Counted from the first letter of the stretch, positions 34,659-46,745 are shown. The stretch is DNA of 64,000 bases from Congeria kusceri (GCA_027627225.1 CM051029.1:71596578-71660577), one strand, 5' to 3'. Numbers and translations are program-made. Notes: generated by a model from the sequence alone, not told the origin.

Positions 34659-35933
34659 ATGGAGACGCTGGAGCAACTAAACAGGCGATATGCGGACGCT
34701 CTTGTACCTTTAACGATTGTGTTCGGGGTCTTCACTGTGTGCGGCGTGGTTGGAAATGTACTCGTGTTGATAGTTTTCTCATTGGGTCGGGCATATCGTC
34801 GAAACAACTTCCGTGTTTTTGTGATTTTTCTTGCAGTAATAGACTTGATATGCTGTGTGCTCATTCTGCCGACTGAAATTGCGAAACATCGGAATTACTT
34901 CAACTTCACTAATGCCAGTCTTTGCAAGGTGAAGGTGTTTATAAACATGTGGGGTGCCGTCGCGTGTGCTTTAGCGCTCTTGGTTATCTCTGTTGATCGG
35001 TACCGGAAGGTCTGTTGTCCTCTTAAGCGGCAGATATCTCAGCGACTTGCACTACAGCTGTGTGCCGCAGTCACCTTCGGGATTTCAGTAATAGTGGCAG
35101 TTCCTGGTATTGTTATACACGACATAGTGACAATAAACAAGACAAACATTTACAAAACTGAAACAGTTGTCTACGTTTGCAGTATTGCCTTACGATTTAG
35201 AGAACATCCTTTGGAGATGATATTTCAGGTCATGGCCGGAATAGTGTTAGCAGTTGTTTCCGTATCGACCATTGCAATGTATATTCCTATTTGTAGACAG
35301 ATCTATCTGCACTTGTATGCTAGTCCGGCGTTTATGGCAAGGGCTACATGGCAAGAAACTGAGGCCGACTCGAAATTACCAAATAAAAATGTGACTCCAC
35401 AAAATGAACAACCAAAATCTTCGGAAACAGCTGTACATGAAACGGAACATTTCCGCCAGAATCATTGCAAAGAATCAGATCCTGATAAAATAACAATGCC
35501 ACAACAGCAACCGATTTATTCAATTGTCGAAGAAGCTCAAACTACCAGCAGGGGCCGCAGTCTTCCCGAACGTTTGCCGACATTCAGAACACTTGACAGA
35601 TTCATGACTATGATGTCATTTTATACCAGGCGAAGGGCGCGCAATCGATGTAGTTCACAATATGCCGTTAGGAAATTTCCGTACAAAACACTGATCTGGT
35701 TAATTCTTACGCTGGTGTTCATTATTACAAACATACTATCTATGATTCTGTCGATACTAAACCCTGACATTATTCACAAAGAACCAAACGAATATGTTAT
35801 ATTTTCAGTTTTCAATCGTCTGCTTTACATTAACAATTGTGTTAATCCCTTTGTGTATGCACTTCTTAGCAGACATTTTCGACAAACATGTAAAAGTATA
35901 GGTCCTCGACTAAGGGCACATTTTTGTTTGTAG
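34659..35933 (+). CDS. class A (rhodopsin-like) GPCR, copy 1
   Basis: Intronless gene for a 424-residue receptor. I take the ATG at 34659 because METLE…RYADAL is shared with the paralogue; an ATG 39 bases upstream adds a tail the paralogue lacks. Seven membrane segments are visible: GN at 32-33 (TM1), LAVID with D62 (TM2), C89 paired with C174 in loop 2, DRY at 113-115, and NPFVY at 396-400, with a helix 8 cysteine at 411. Glycosylation sequons lie in loop 1 (N82, N85) and loop 2 (N160). Loop 3 is long (over 100 residues). TM6 lacks CWxP (T-N-I-L instead) and TM4 lacks the usual tryptophan. Peptide-receptor-like (CCK/orexin-type hits would be my guess); ligand unknown. Confidence 0.93.
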   Translation: METLEQLNRRYADALVPLTIVFGVFTVCGVVGNVLVLIVFSLGRAYRRNNFRVFVIFLAVIDLICCVLILPTEIAKHRNYFNFTNASLCKVKVFINMWGAVACALALLVISVDRYRKVCCPLKRQISQRLALQLCAAVTFGISVIVAVPGIVIHDIVTINKTNIYKTETVVYVCSIALRFREHPLEMIFQVMAGIVLAVVSVSTIAMYIPICRQIYLHLYASPAFMARATWQETEADSKLPNKNVTPQNEQPKSSETAVHETEHFRQNHCKESDPDKITMPQQQPIYSIVEEAQTTSRGRSLPERLPTFRTLDRFMTMMSFYTRRRARNRCSSQYAVRKFPYKTLIWLILTLVFIITNILSMILSILNPDIIHKEPNEYVIFSVFNRLLYINNCVNPFVYALLSRHFRQTCKSIGPRLRAHFCL

Positions 35934-35993
35934 GAAATTGTGTTCGCTTATCTAAATTATAATGGAATATAGTTTTACTGTAGCAGCATTAAA

Positions 35994-35999
35994 AATAAA
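35994..35999 (+). terminator. polyadenylation signal of GPCR copy 1
   Basis: AATAAA 61 bases after the stop codon. Confidence 0.55.
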
Positions 36000-36565
36000 C
36001 TTTATTGTGTTTTGGTTATTATAATTTATCTTGAGGCTCTATTATATCATATTTTGAATGTTATTCAGTCAAACGTTTCACATACATTATAAGTTATCTA
36101 CACATATAAATAGTTTCATGATTCGTGTTCATATTTATTTAACGTACATTAAGTATTACCGTAATTACCCTCAGTATTGGGACACTTAAAAATAATCTAA
36201 AATTGTATTGTCACAATATTTAGGGACATAGAAAAATAATTATCGAAATAGTGTAGAACATTCAGGGTAATATATGATACAATCCATTCTGCATATCATC
36301 TGGTTTATTCAATATACAATAGACATACAGTCCGTGAGTATACATGATATACAAAAGTAAATAAATACATACACGGTGGTCATCTGTATAATGCAATTAA
36401 TTATAAGTAAATTACTAGCTGTTATAATACATTTCACAATAATAATACTATCAATATTATAATAAGTAATATATAATATAATATTATATAATAAATCAAA
36501 ATACAGTGCATTAGGTAAAGCGAGAAGTCAAGTGTGCAAAGCAAGAAATGTTAATCGTACTAATA

Positions 36566-37516
36566 TTAATACATATTTCTTTCAGTAAATGCTTTATGAA
36601 CATACATAGCTAGGTTTCTGTTAACAATTGCATTGTCAGACTGCATTAATTCTATATATTTTGGTACATTAGGTCTTTTCCAGTAATACTGTTTGATATA
36701 CAATTTTCTAATATCAGTATATAGTGAACATTCTAGTATAAAATGAAACTCATCTTCAATAACATTACAATGCTGACATTTTCTTTCTTGGAAAGGTATT
36801 GGTTCAGGTTTATGCCATCTACCTGATTCCACTTCTAGCCTGTGTGAAGAAACTCTTAATTTACAAAGATTATATCTAAATTTATTAATGCTGACATGTT
36901 TTCAGTAAGGTTGAAATTCAAATTTACCAAACATATTGTAATTTTTTGCTCTTGATGAATTATTTAGTTCTGTCATCCAGTTTTGTATAAAAGCATCAGT
37001 TATTCTAGATTTAACTAAACATAAGAAACACTTTTCATCACCTACATCTTGGTTAATCCATGAATAATGTAAACCTAAAGATTGTAAAAGATTACATACA
37101 GATTTTGCCCATGAGTGGGTATTTGGTCTACTCATTAAAGTGCTATACATATGTAAATACATACACTTAACGTATTTGTGCTCCTCTAACTTAATAATTT
37201 TTAACCAATATCTTATAACATTAACAGCTCTTTTGGTTATCAAGGATGTTCTACCAAGTTCTCCATATACAAAATTATTTTGGGTTTGGATTTTCACACC
37301 TAATAACCTTTTACAAAAATTTAATTGAACCCTCTCTAATGTCATAGACTCATTTAAGCCCCAGACCTCTGATCCATAGTTTAAAATAGGTAAAACGAGC
37401 TGATCAAATAATTGTAGCTTGTTTTGTATAGAGATTAAAGGGAAGTTAATTAAGTATGAATTTAATTTAAAAACAGCTTTTGAAGCTTGACCTGCAAGTG
37501 TGTCGAAATGATCCAC
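36566..37516 (-). pseudogene. LINE A: thumb and C-terminal domain
   Basis: Two frames. 37516-36902 (204 codons) begins LAGQASKAVFKLNSYL and contains LFDQLVLPILNYGSEVWG, the conserved region after the reverse transcriptase palm of such LINEs. 36832-36566 (88 codons) contains ESGRW…R.CQHC…EFHFILECSLY, the CxxC…H….C knuckle near the C-terminus. A stop and frameshift at about 36835-36900 separate them. Confidence 0.8.
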
Positions 37517-37718
37517 CTGTAGTAAAAACTATTCCCAAATATGAAAAGGTTTTAACAATTTCTAATTCCTGGCCTTTATATAAAAACTTAATATTTCTCC
37601 TTAACTGACCCCTTTTTTGAATATCATGACTTTGGCTTTAGCTGAGTTTACACATAGTTTCCATCTTTCACAGTATTCTTCTAATAAACATAATCCTTTC
37701 TGCAATTCTTCTTCAGAT

Positions 37719-38408
37719 TCACACATAATTACAATATGCATATAAAAGCACTAACAATTTCAACATACCAATATCAATACCATTAAAGCCATTCAACATA
37801 TAATGTTCTTCTAAATCATTCAGATAAAAGGAAAATAATAGCGGTGATAAAGACTCACCCTGTCTAACTCCTAAAAAACAAGATAATTCTTCATTACTTA
37901 TTGTATTACCCAATTTAATTCTTGATTTAACATTTGTATACATTGACTTAATAACATTAATAATATTTCCTCGAACGCCTAGCTTCAACAATTTGTACCA
38001 AATGATATCTCTTACCAAATAATCGAATGCTTTAGTAAAGTCAATAAATACAGCATACAATCTCTTGTTTTCATTTAAAATATGATTAATGATACCATGT
38101 AATACAAATATATTATCAACAGTTCCCATATTTTGCCTAAATCCTGCTTGTGCCTCTATATACACATGATAATTTTCAGCCCAACTGTTCAACCTATTAT
38201 TAATTACTTTGGTAAACAATTTTCCAAAAGTACTTAATAATGTTATCCCCCTGTAGTTATTTACATCATGCTTATTACCCTTTTTATGTAAAGGCACAAT
38301 AAAACCCTCACACCAAATTTCTGGGAAATATCCACACTCAAACAGTTTAATAAACAAGGTACACACAACTTTTAAGAAGCTAATAAATACCAAATTTAAA
38401 AAACTCAT
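37719..38408 (-). pseudogene. LINE A: reverse transcriptase with deleted active-site aspartates
   Basis: 229 codons with the blocks GFIVPLHKKG, NNYRGITLLS, the first catalytic aspartate in VFIDFTKAFDYL, and LGVRQGESLSPLLFSFYLND. At the catalytic loop the sequence runs LLYA and then shifts frame: in the +2 frame the usual IVIMCES continues. This fits loss of five bases (GATGA) covering both aspartates of YADD at 37737. Without them the enzyme cannot polymerise. Confidence 0.85.
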
Positions 38409-38634
38409 TAATTAGGTAATCAGGTCCAGCAGATTTACCATTGTGTATTTGTTTACATGCATTAAAAATTTCCCGGTCAGTAAATGGTATATTTAACTCA
38501 TTAAACATAATATTCATTTCCCCATTTAAATATCTTTCCTGAAAGTACAAAATATCTTCATCAGGCTGGTAAAATGTAGAATTTGGGTCATTTATTGATT
38601 TAAAGTAGTTTAAAAACTCCTTACTTGTTATGTT

Positions 38635-39510
38635 TTACTTATCATGTTTTACACTAGTATTCTTTAACAATTTCCAGTATAATTTTGCATTATTTAGCCT
38701 GGCATTTTCTAGTTTTTGTGATTGATTTTTATCATAAACATATTTCTTTTTTCTAATAGTGCTTTTATAACAACTTCTAGCTTTTACCATATTTTCTCTA
38801 TTTTCATTTGAAGGAAAATTTCTGTACATATTCATGTTTTTATAATAACTTTGTCTTAAATTTTTACATTCAGCATCCATGTAAACAGCATCTTTATTGA
38901 TAAAACATGCATTATCCACACAACTCTTTTTGAATAATGGTGAGCTAATATTTTTAATAATATCACAAAAAGTGCTTAAATAAGTGTCCAATTCATTAAT
39001 ATTTCCAGTCTCGACAATATTAACACAAAGTGTTTCAACTGTATTTTTTATGTTGTCACAGTTTAATGCATCAATATATTCATTTTTTTTGTCATTATCC
39101 CATTTATAGATGTATGGTAATTTATTGACATCATTTTCAAAATAATATTCATCATTTAACTGTGTGTGATCTTCACAAACATTTATACCAGTTATAGTTG
39201 TACATTTAACGCTAAGACTAACTATACAATGATCAGATAAAATATTAGGATCTAATATTTCAAAAGTTTGGACATAAGGAAACATATTACTTTTGCTAAG
39301 TACAAGATCTATAGTGCTACAACCCTGTGAACTTACAAACGTGTGCTTACCAATATTACTATCCGCACCTAATCTACCATTCAATATTCTTAGACCTGTC
39401 ATTTTACAGAAATCCAATAAAAACTTCCCATTTTCATTAACAGTCTTATCCAAATTACATCTTGGTAGGCAACTATCCTGAACATAATCATCTGGTAACA
39501 TATTTTCCAC
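38635..39510 (-). pseudogene. LINE A: C-terminal endonuclease and linker
   Basis: 291 codons. RILNGRLGAD (41-50), STIDLVLS (65-72) and the catalytic SDH at 92-94 are the later motifs of the APE-type endonuclease; the earlier motifs are missing. The remaining 190 residues are the lysine/asparagine-rich linker before the reverse transcriptase. A stop lies at 38635. Confidence 0.8.
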
Positions 39511-39528
39511 AACATCATGTACATATGT

Positions 39529-40319
39529 TTATGGCTTGAACCAATTAATTATTGTTATTTCTTTGGGAAATTAATCGCTTACTAATACATATTAAATATT
39601 TATATTATAAATAATTTTAATGACTTTTTTAAGGTGAGTGATGTTTTTACGATCAATTATTTCTTGCTGAGAATTTAATGGTAATTAATTTAGAAACTTC
39701 ATTGGGAAGACCATGCTCCAGTAGAGTACGCAGTTTGCACCACATGTCAACTACATGCAAACACATCTCTTATGGTGTACCTTAAGGTGTATAGGTAATT
39801 TATTAGCATACAAGCATATAAACATTGTTGTTGTTTTTTTGCCAAATATATTTACGAAATGTTACGCAATATGTAAACAAGACACATGGAAACAATTAGA
39901 CAATGTCAGGAGTTGAAACTAAATTATTATATAGCTGAAATTCAGAAAAATACTACTTCTAATAATAAGCATTTGTAAAATTAACAGGTGTATAAGTAGA
40001 GTATAAAATTAGGATATATGTTACTTGGCTTGTTAAATACATGGTGCTTTATGTTAACACTTATTGAACAGAAAATCGATATAGACAGGAGTTGTAAGTA
40101 AGAGTATATATATATTTCCAAAATACGAAATACAAAACAAAACTGCTGTGATCTATAAGACAAAAACTTGAATTAGGTTAACAAACAATATAAATTAATG
40201 TCTATTGTGATTCTAATACCATTATTTACTGACAATTAATTCAGTAAAATTGTGCTGTTCAAAATCTAATCAGTGTCTAAAGTGTTTCGTAATTAATTTG
40301 CAGTAAACATATATTTAGA
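39529..40319. other. no gene seen
   Basis: AT-rich spacer between the two LINEs. No reading frame over 60 codons. Confidence 0.5.
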
Positions 40320-40574
40320 AAGATTTATAATTTCTTTTTTCTTTTGAGTTCTCATTAAACTGACAAATTTATTTAATGTTGGCCATCTTTGAAAATACCG
40401 TTTCAGGTAGATTTTTCTAATATCTTTATATATGGGACATGTTAAAAAAAATATATTCATTTTCTATAACGGTGAGACTACAAAATTTACATTTTCTCTT
40501 TTCTTGGACAATATTATTGTATCGACCTCTTTCTATTTCTAATCTGTGCGATGACAATCGACAGTTTGTTAGTG

Positions 40575-40946
40575 CTATTTTAAATGTTTTTGTTTTAATG
40601 ATATCATATATGATTCTATATTAAAACTGTCTTTGAAGCGACAGTATGTGGTGAGTCTTGGTGCATTGTTTATTTCGCTGTACCAGTGTTGTTTATATTG
40701 ATCAAATAACCTTTGCAACCATATGTAAATTAATCCTAGCTGTTCAAGTATTGTTTTTATTTGAGTCGCCAAATTTCTGTTATTGTATGTAGCGTTATGT
40801 TCTGCGTCGTTATGTAGTAATTTATACATTATTTTTATAAGACTATCGTCTGTTGATGAGATTATTTTAAACCAATATCTAAACATGTATAATTTTCTCA
40901 TGACAGATAACGGATATCTTCCTAATAAACGGTATAAAGCAGACAC
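40575..40946 (-). pseudogene. LINE B: C-terminal domain
   Basis: 123 codons with LLGRYPLSVMRKLYMFRYWF and the HWYSEINNAPRLTTYCRFK block, the region after the reverse transcriptase in this type of LINE (compare MTELNNSSRAKNYNMF in LINE A). It continues across a stop toward 40430 with the CxxC remnant. Confidence 0.75.
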
Positions 40947-41408
40947 ATTTGTTGATTTATAAACACATAATATTTTTCTTTAAAATGTTGTATGAATAAT
41001 TTCTAACTCTTTTCCAAAATTATAACTCCAAATTTCAGCGGAATAATGAAGTGCAGGTGTTACTAATTTATCAAAAATATTTAATTTTTCTTTGGTTTGG
41101 AATTCATATTGGTTAATTACTGAGAAAAATCTATGAAGTGCTTTGTTACCGTGTTCCGATATTGATTGTTCTGTCTTATACCAGTGTCCATTTTTAAATA
41201 ATGTTACACCTAAATAAACGATGGTATAATTTCTAATGTTTCTCCATACAAATAAAAATTATGATTAGTTATGATTAGTTTGTCGATTACTTTTTTCAAA
41301 AATGACTAACTTGGTTTTATTGCTGTTTATGTTGAGTTGAAATCAATTGCAGTAACTTTCGATGTCATTCAACTGTAAAGAAGACGGCGATGTTGAAAAA
41401 AGGACCTG

Positions 41409-41902
41409 ATCGTCAGCATATGATAACAAGAAAAATTGTATTTCATTTATAGTTATATGCCCTCAATGTCAGAGATTATATTTTCTATGACGTTATTCAC
41501 GAACATCATGAACAGATTGCTCGAACATGGTTCTCCTTGTTTGACACCTGTATATGACTGTATGTATTCAGATATATGTGTTCGTAATTTGACCACTGCT
41601 TTCATGGAAGAATACATCGCTTTAAGGGCGGAAACCATTTTAGAGCTGATTTGCTCCGATATTAATTTTTGCCAAAGAAGTGAACGATTTATGGTATCAT
41701 AGCATTTAGCATAATTGATAAAAATGCAGTATAGTTTTTTACCCGAATTCAATACTTTATTTATTATGCTGTTGAGAATGAAGATGCAATCAACTGTGCG
41801 TTTTCCTTCCTGGTATCCATATTGAAATTCGGATATTTTCTTATTTTCTTCGCACCATTTAGTGAGTCTGTTTAATAATATTTGAGAGTATATCTTTGAC
41901 AT
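41409..41902 (-). pseudogene. LINE B: reverse transcriptase palm
   Basis: Contains FQYGYQEGKRTVDCIFILNS, the block YCIFINYAKCYD in which the usual first catalytic aspartate (IDYAKAYD) reads asparagine, and GVKQGEPCSSNLFM. One frameshift at about 41456 separates it from LLSYADDQVLF, whose YADD codons are intact at 41420-41409. Confidence 0.82.
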
Positions 41903-42660
41903 AATGTTAGTAAGGGTTATTCCACGGTAATTTTTGGCAAGATTGGGATCGCCACTTTTAAATATTGATGTAATGTAACCGACTCCCAGCTTTCGGGGTA
42001 TTGAACATTTTCGAATATATCATTAAATATGAATAGTAGATGGCGCTTAATTATACTATAAGCAGCCTTAATTATCTCTGCATATATATTATCCGGCCCA
42101 CTTGATTTTCAGTTATTTTGTTTAAAAACAGCCTTGTATATTTCTGTTTCTGTGATAGGAGAATCAAGGTAATCGTTTATAATATGCGATTCATTATGCT
42201 CATCGTTATTATTATAATCAATATTATGATTAATTTGATTATTATCATTTTTATTTCCAATCAAGTCATTGAAATGGATGAACATGTCGTTAATCATCTG
42301 ATCATTTGGTTTTTTATTATTTGCTTTATAGCATTTTTTAATCGTTTTCCAAAATTCTTTCGGTTGCTTTTTAGCAATATTGCTTAGATTTGTTCCTTCA
42401 CTGATTTTATGACGCTATTAAGCTTTCTTACGTATTTCTTATTATTGTACCTTGTTCTGCTGGCAACGAATTGTTGCCTGTTGTCATGTGTTTTATCTGT
42501 GCTGAATGAATTTTTTGCTTGCTTCAAAGTTCGCTTTGCCGTGTAACATTCATTATAAAACCATTCAGGTTTATGAAATATTTCGTGACGTTTTGGTTTT
42601 GTTTGGAACACTTTGCCAAAAACATGTTTGCTATTTTCTTGTAAGAAATTTGTGAGAATA

Positions 42661-43829
42661 TCTATTTTGTTATCACGTGATTCATTTTCATCATATTTGA
42701 TCTAATACCTGCTTATTTTCATTCAGTAATATATTAAATTCAGAGACCCGGTTTTCGTAAAAAACAATTTTAAGTTCTGTTTGTTTGACGTCAATATCAT
42801 TATCATCATAAATCAATGTACTTCGTGTTAAGAAGCTGAATCAACTAATGCATCAACTAATCGAGTCCATGCATTGTATATAATGTTTTCTCTTAGTGCA
42901 TTCAACAGTATTGAATGGTAGTTATCCTAATACAGTAACAGTTCTGTAGTTCAAATGAAAACCACTGTACCGTTTCCGCTTTATGCCTCATCCTCATTTG
43001 TATTGCGGCTTTTGCGTTCGTATCTTTCTGATATTATTTTTAAGAATCAGGAAATTGTACTTCAAATTGGTTTAACATGCCATGCGTTTCATATACAAAT
43101 CTAATGCAATGATCAGAGTTTGCATCTTTTTGTTTGTGTTTATTTGTGTTTTCCGTTTTGCTAATTGAGTTGTTAACTGCGTTGGGAACTGCAATATGTC
43201 ACCTAAAATAACACCCCAATATTGTTAAGTAGTACTTATCTTGCTGCTGATTCAACTGGATGTTCACAATCGTAAGCATTTAACATACATACTCGTTGTG
43301 TCATATGGTGATCTTCTGGCCACTGATATTGCCTGCATTTGATCAAAATATACTTGCATTTTATGAAGGATATTGTCGATGTGTATCTAAAGCACGGTGA
43401 ATTAAAAAGGTTTAGTTTTAGTCTTTGTGTCCTAACATCAGCATTTGGGTAACGTTTTGAAATTCATAAGAAAACAAAAAAACAACAATACAAACAACAC
43501 TTTTGATTTGTTTCTGTAACTATCGATACCTCATATACAGGGGCACATAATTGCTATTACATGACGGAGTTCATACAAATACGAGTATTCAAGGCTAAAG
43601 CCTTTATAACAATTAGAATAAGTTAGTTTTACCTCGTAATTACATGTGTGTTAATGTGATGTAGATCTACATTGACAGCAGGTAAGCACTTTTCATCACA
43701 AAAACACTGGTATGTAGTTGTTCGAAATGATATCAATAAGTATTCGTTGATATGTATTTACGTAACGTTTGGTGCTGCAAGTAGACACTATTATCTGGTT
43801 CCTGTTTACAATTGACTGATTGACGAGAT
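42661..43829. other. no gene seen
   Basis: AT-rich. It may include the diverged 5' part of LINE B on the minus strand up to about 42850, but no motif can be named. Confidence 0.4.
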
Positions 43830-44350
43830 TTGACAGATTTAATAGACACTGCGGTTGTCATTTAGAAAGCCTGGACTTCATTGTTTGACGGAGTTGTCTT
43901 TCGAATATATAGGATCTGACTGTCATTCAGAAAGTCTGTATTTTATTGTTTGACGGAGTTGTCTTTCGTATATTTAGGATTTGACACGAGTTGTCATTCA
44001 GAAAGCCTGGATTTCATTGTTTGACGGAGTTGTATTTTGTATATATAGGATCTGACACGAGTTGTCATTTAGAAAGCCTGGACTTAATTGTTTGACGGAG
44101 TTGTCTTTCGTATATATAGGATCTGACACGAGTTGTTATTCAGAAAGTCTGGACTTCATTGTTTGACGGAGTTGTCTTTGGCACATATAGGATCTGACAA
44201 GCGTTGTCATTGAGAGAGCCTGGACTTCAGTGTTTGACGCATTTGTATTTTGTATATATAGGATCTGACACGAGGTGTCATTCAGAATGCCTGGACTTCA
44301 TTGTTTGACGGAGTTGTCTTCCGTATATATAGGGTCTGACACGAGTTGTC
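43830..44350 (+). repeat. 71-bp satellite-like tandem repeat, about seven copies
   Basis: TTGTTTGACGGAGTTGTCTT recurs at 43881, 43946, 44017, 44088, 44159, 44230 and 44301: one step of 65 bp, then five of 71. Each unit contains ATATATAGGATCTGACACGA and GTCATTCAGAAAGCCTGGAC. The last unit runs directly into the dispersed element at 44320-44545, whose first bases (ATCTGACACGAGTTGTCA) are the same as part of the satellite unit. Confidence 0.93.
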
Positions 44351-44545
44351 ACTTCATACCATATTTTATTAAACGAGTTCAGGAATTCTGTTAGTAAGCG
44401 AGCCTTTCATGTTGACCACGTCATTTCACCAAAATAACGTTATGCGATTGGTCAATCAAAGAATGTGTAGCCAATCAAAACGCTCAAAATGTTATGTTAC
44501 ACAAGTTTAAGATAAAATATTTGTTATGGCTGTATTACATAGTTT
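44320..44545 (+). repeat. dispersed repeat shared with 58642-59260
   Basis: TCTGACACGAGTTGTCACTT, TATTAAACGAGTTCAGGAAT and TTAGTAAGCGAGCCTTTC match one arm of the hairpin units at 58.6-59.0 kb. It then jumps to CATGTTGACCACGTCATTTC and GGTCAATCAAAGAATGTGTA, which match 59095-59230. The second hairpin arm is missing here. Confidence 0.85.
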
Positions 44546-44872
44546 AAGTGTTCTAGATCTATAAAGCTGTGGGTACGTTACTGAAAAATGCGATATACCA
44601 AATCAGAATGGTGTGATATTATCATATTTCCACCCACAATATTCACTCAAAACTCCAATACAGTGTATAACATGAATATAATTTACAATGTCATTCATTG
44701 ACTGAGATCATAAAATTAAGAAATCACCCAAAGTGTGTCCTTATAGTGCCTATATTTTGTACGCTTTCCATCTCAATTTTTCACATAGTAAAATATGTAG
44801 TTTTTTTCGTTCAGGCATCCGAAAACCTACCAGCCCGAGGACGCTAAACATAGAATCCAATTTGTATGGCCT

Positions 44873-45004
44873 TATTAAACGGCAAAGCCTTGCCGGAAGT
44901 GGTTATTGGCAGGATAAACCTGTACTACACGAGGGCTTTAGCACGAGTTCTTATACAGGTTTAGAGTGCCAATAACCACTTCCGGCACGGCTTTGCCGTT
45001 TAAT
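44873..45004. repeat. long inverted repeat (palindrome, arms about 60 bp)
   Basis: ATTAAACGGCAAAGCCTTGC followed by CGGAAGTGGTTATTGGCA on the left is matched in reverse by TGCCAATAACCACTTCCGGC and ACGGCTTTGCCGTTTAAT on the right. The arms also pair through GATAAACCTGT / ACAGGTTTA. Only about six bases separate them, with a few mismatches. The remainder of the arms reads GTACTACACGAGGGCTTTAG. Likely a foldback or MITE-type element. Confidence 0.88.
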
Positions 45005-46126
45005 GAGTTGTTTATTATTTACCACCGCTGTTATCTTTCAAAACATAAACAAAACTTGTGTGACTCAATTTTTCAACACCGTAAAGATCGCAGAAAAGCG
45101 CGTGCGCACACGTCATTAATATATGACGTCGTAATAAGTTACTTCCAAAATATACATGTTTTGTTTTTTCGATAGATAGTCTAGATCTACACCGTTGGAG
45201 GTTTTTCAAAAATTAATTTAAGCACGTCTTAATTGTGACGAATTATTAATATTGTATGCACGTAAATGAAAATTAAACTTATATTCAGAAAAAAAGAAAG
45301 ATTGCGTAACTACGCTCATGGGAATTTTGTCGAGTTATTTTGCACTCGTGTTAATAAACCGGAACTACCTGTTTTGGCACGATAGCTTAAAGTTATGGAT
45401 TCCTTGCCTGTAAAAATGTGTTACTATTTATAGTAAGGTATATATTAAACGGTGTTTGTCGGAGTTAGCAGGCATGGTTATAACTCATAAAGCGATCCGT
45501 CAATTAGTGTTAAATCTTATGTATGGAATACGAATATATTCCCTTCCTAAAGTTATTTTATTTTAATAACGGTTATAGGTTACTCTGAACTTTATTCTCT
45601 GTTGGCAAATTATATCTACTAACTTCTAAACAAAGCGACATAGAGACAATCCGGCATGGGTGCGACACATTTTAAGATAGTGTATGTTTATTTTTAATTC
45701 GTTTTCCAAACAGTATCAACATATTTGCCGCGTGTAGTGTTAGAATGTAATACACCTTTAGTTGCTAAGTGCTCGATTTCTATCTGCAATATAACGTTGA
45801 CCGTCCACATCCCGTCGCTACTGATAACGGATACAAAAACGAATTCAAATTATCGAATGCATGCACGTGATAAGGCAATAAGTGGAAACCCTCCAGATGG
45901 TTATTGGCATACACTAAAACAGATATATGTTTCCGGAATTCGCTATCAAATCTGTTTTGCTTCGTCCGCATATAAATGTGTTGATTGTTCTTCAATCTGT
46001 TTAAGAGACTAGTTCACCGATTTAAGAATTTTGGAAAAAATGCCATTTATTTTCTTGCAAAAACTAAGGCATCTGGACTAATGAAAGCAAATGTTATATA
46101 AAGAAACGAACTAATTAAACAAATTC
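45005..46126. other. no gene seen
   Basis: Includes a 95-codon plus-strand frame at 45725-46012 with several cysteines that I do not recognise; it has no signal peptide or domain and overlaps a similar minus-strand frame, so I do not call it a gene. Confidence 0.4.
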
Positions 46127-46745
46127 CCTTCGCCGGGACTCGAGCATACGATTGTCGGGATCAAAAAGCTGTCAATGTAATCACTCGGCCATTCAGAATT
46201 ATATTCATGGTGGTGAATTTTAAACCCTATTATGGAGTGTTTTTTCCAAAATACAGAAGACAAGCGGAAAAGCGTTACAAAAGCTTTATAGTTTTATACA
46301 TTTCGAATGATGATTTTTGATAACAGCACTATGTTTTCAAAATATTTGAGGCGCGCCGTGGGAGAACCGGACTTAATGCATGTGCGTAAAGTGTCATCCC
46401 GGATTAGTCCGCACAGGCTAATCCAGGACGGCACTTTCCGCCTACAGTGGATTTATGTTTAGAAGAGACTTCCTTGAAACAGAAAATACCTTAAATGCGA
46501 AAAGTGCCGTCCTCGATTAGCCTGTGTGGACTGCACAGGCTAATCCGGGACGCCACTTTACGCGCATGCATTAAGACCGATTTTCTCACGACGCGCCACA
46601 TATTTTCAATATATTTCTTTGACAGGGGTAATATCTGGCTTGTTAATATGTAATGTATTTTTATTTTTGAAATCTATGACACATTTTTTTCAAAATTGTC
46701 AATTTGCCAATCTGTGAACAGGTTTCTTTAACTACTATGAACATC
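46127..46745 (-). mobile_element. repeat with an inverted tRNA-Leu/Ser-like end, split by a MITE
   Basis: On the minus strand, 46200-46127 reads TCTGAATGGCCGAGTGATTA … GTATGCTCGAGTCCCGGCG, a tRNA-Leu/Ser-like D-arm and T-arm (A and B boxes). Its body extends to the right and ends in AAATTGTCAATTTGCCAATC and TGTGAACAGGT (to about 46730). The same organisation is found at 60505-60820. The MITE at 46350-46597 is inserted in the body. Confidence 0.6.
46350..46597. mobile_element. MITE with long terminal inverted repeats (248 bp)
   Basis: The left end GGCGCGCCGTGGGAGAACCG and the right end, reversed, GGCGCGTCGTGAGAAAATCG both continue into CTTAATGCATG.GCGTAAAGTG, giving about 44 bp of terminal repeat. 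Inside lies a second, nearly self-complementary block (GATTAGCCTGTG…CACAGGCTAATC) on each side. The centre has GGATTTATGTTTAGAAGAGA. Partial copies occur at 31329-31370 and 59544-59683, so it is a dispersed family, one I associate with dreissenid genomes. Confidence 0.85.

Larger units (their letters stand above)
36290..39528 (-). mobile_element. LINE A: 5'-truncated, decayed non-LTR retrotransposon
   Basis: On the minus strand, in order: the C-terminal part of an APE-type endonuclease, a linker, a reverse transcriptase, and a C-terminal domain with a CxxC…H….C knuckle, then an AT-rich 3' untranslated region with TTGAATAAACCAGATG near 36300. The endonuclease N-terminus is missing, so the element is cut at about 39528. 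Frames are broken at least three times. It lies between the two GPCR genes. The clade (CR1/Jockey-like versus RTE-like) cannot be settled by eye. Confidence 0.88.
40320..42660 (-). mobile_element. LINE B: second, different decayed non-LTR retrotransposon
   Basis: Minus strand, same orientation as LINE A but a different lineage. From right to left it shows linker frames (42611-42384 and 42297-42109), a reverse transcriptase (41902-41409) and a C-terminal domain (40946-40430). The endonuclease was not recognised. Many frameshifts and stops. The C-terminal region has RLEIERGRY and RKCKFC, parallel to LINE A, but the histidine of the knuckle is replaced by tyrosine. Confidence 0.82.

Noticed and set aside
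45725..46012. 95-codon plus-strand frame with several cysteines
   Set aside because: No signal peptide or domain, and an equally long antisense frame overlaps it.
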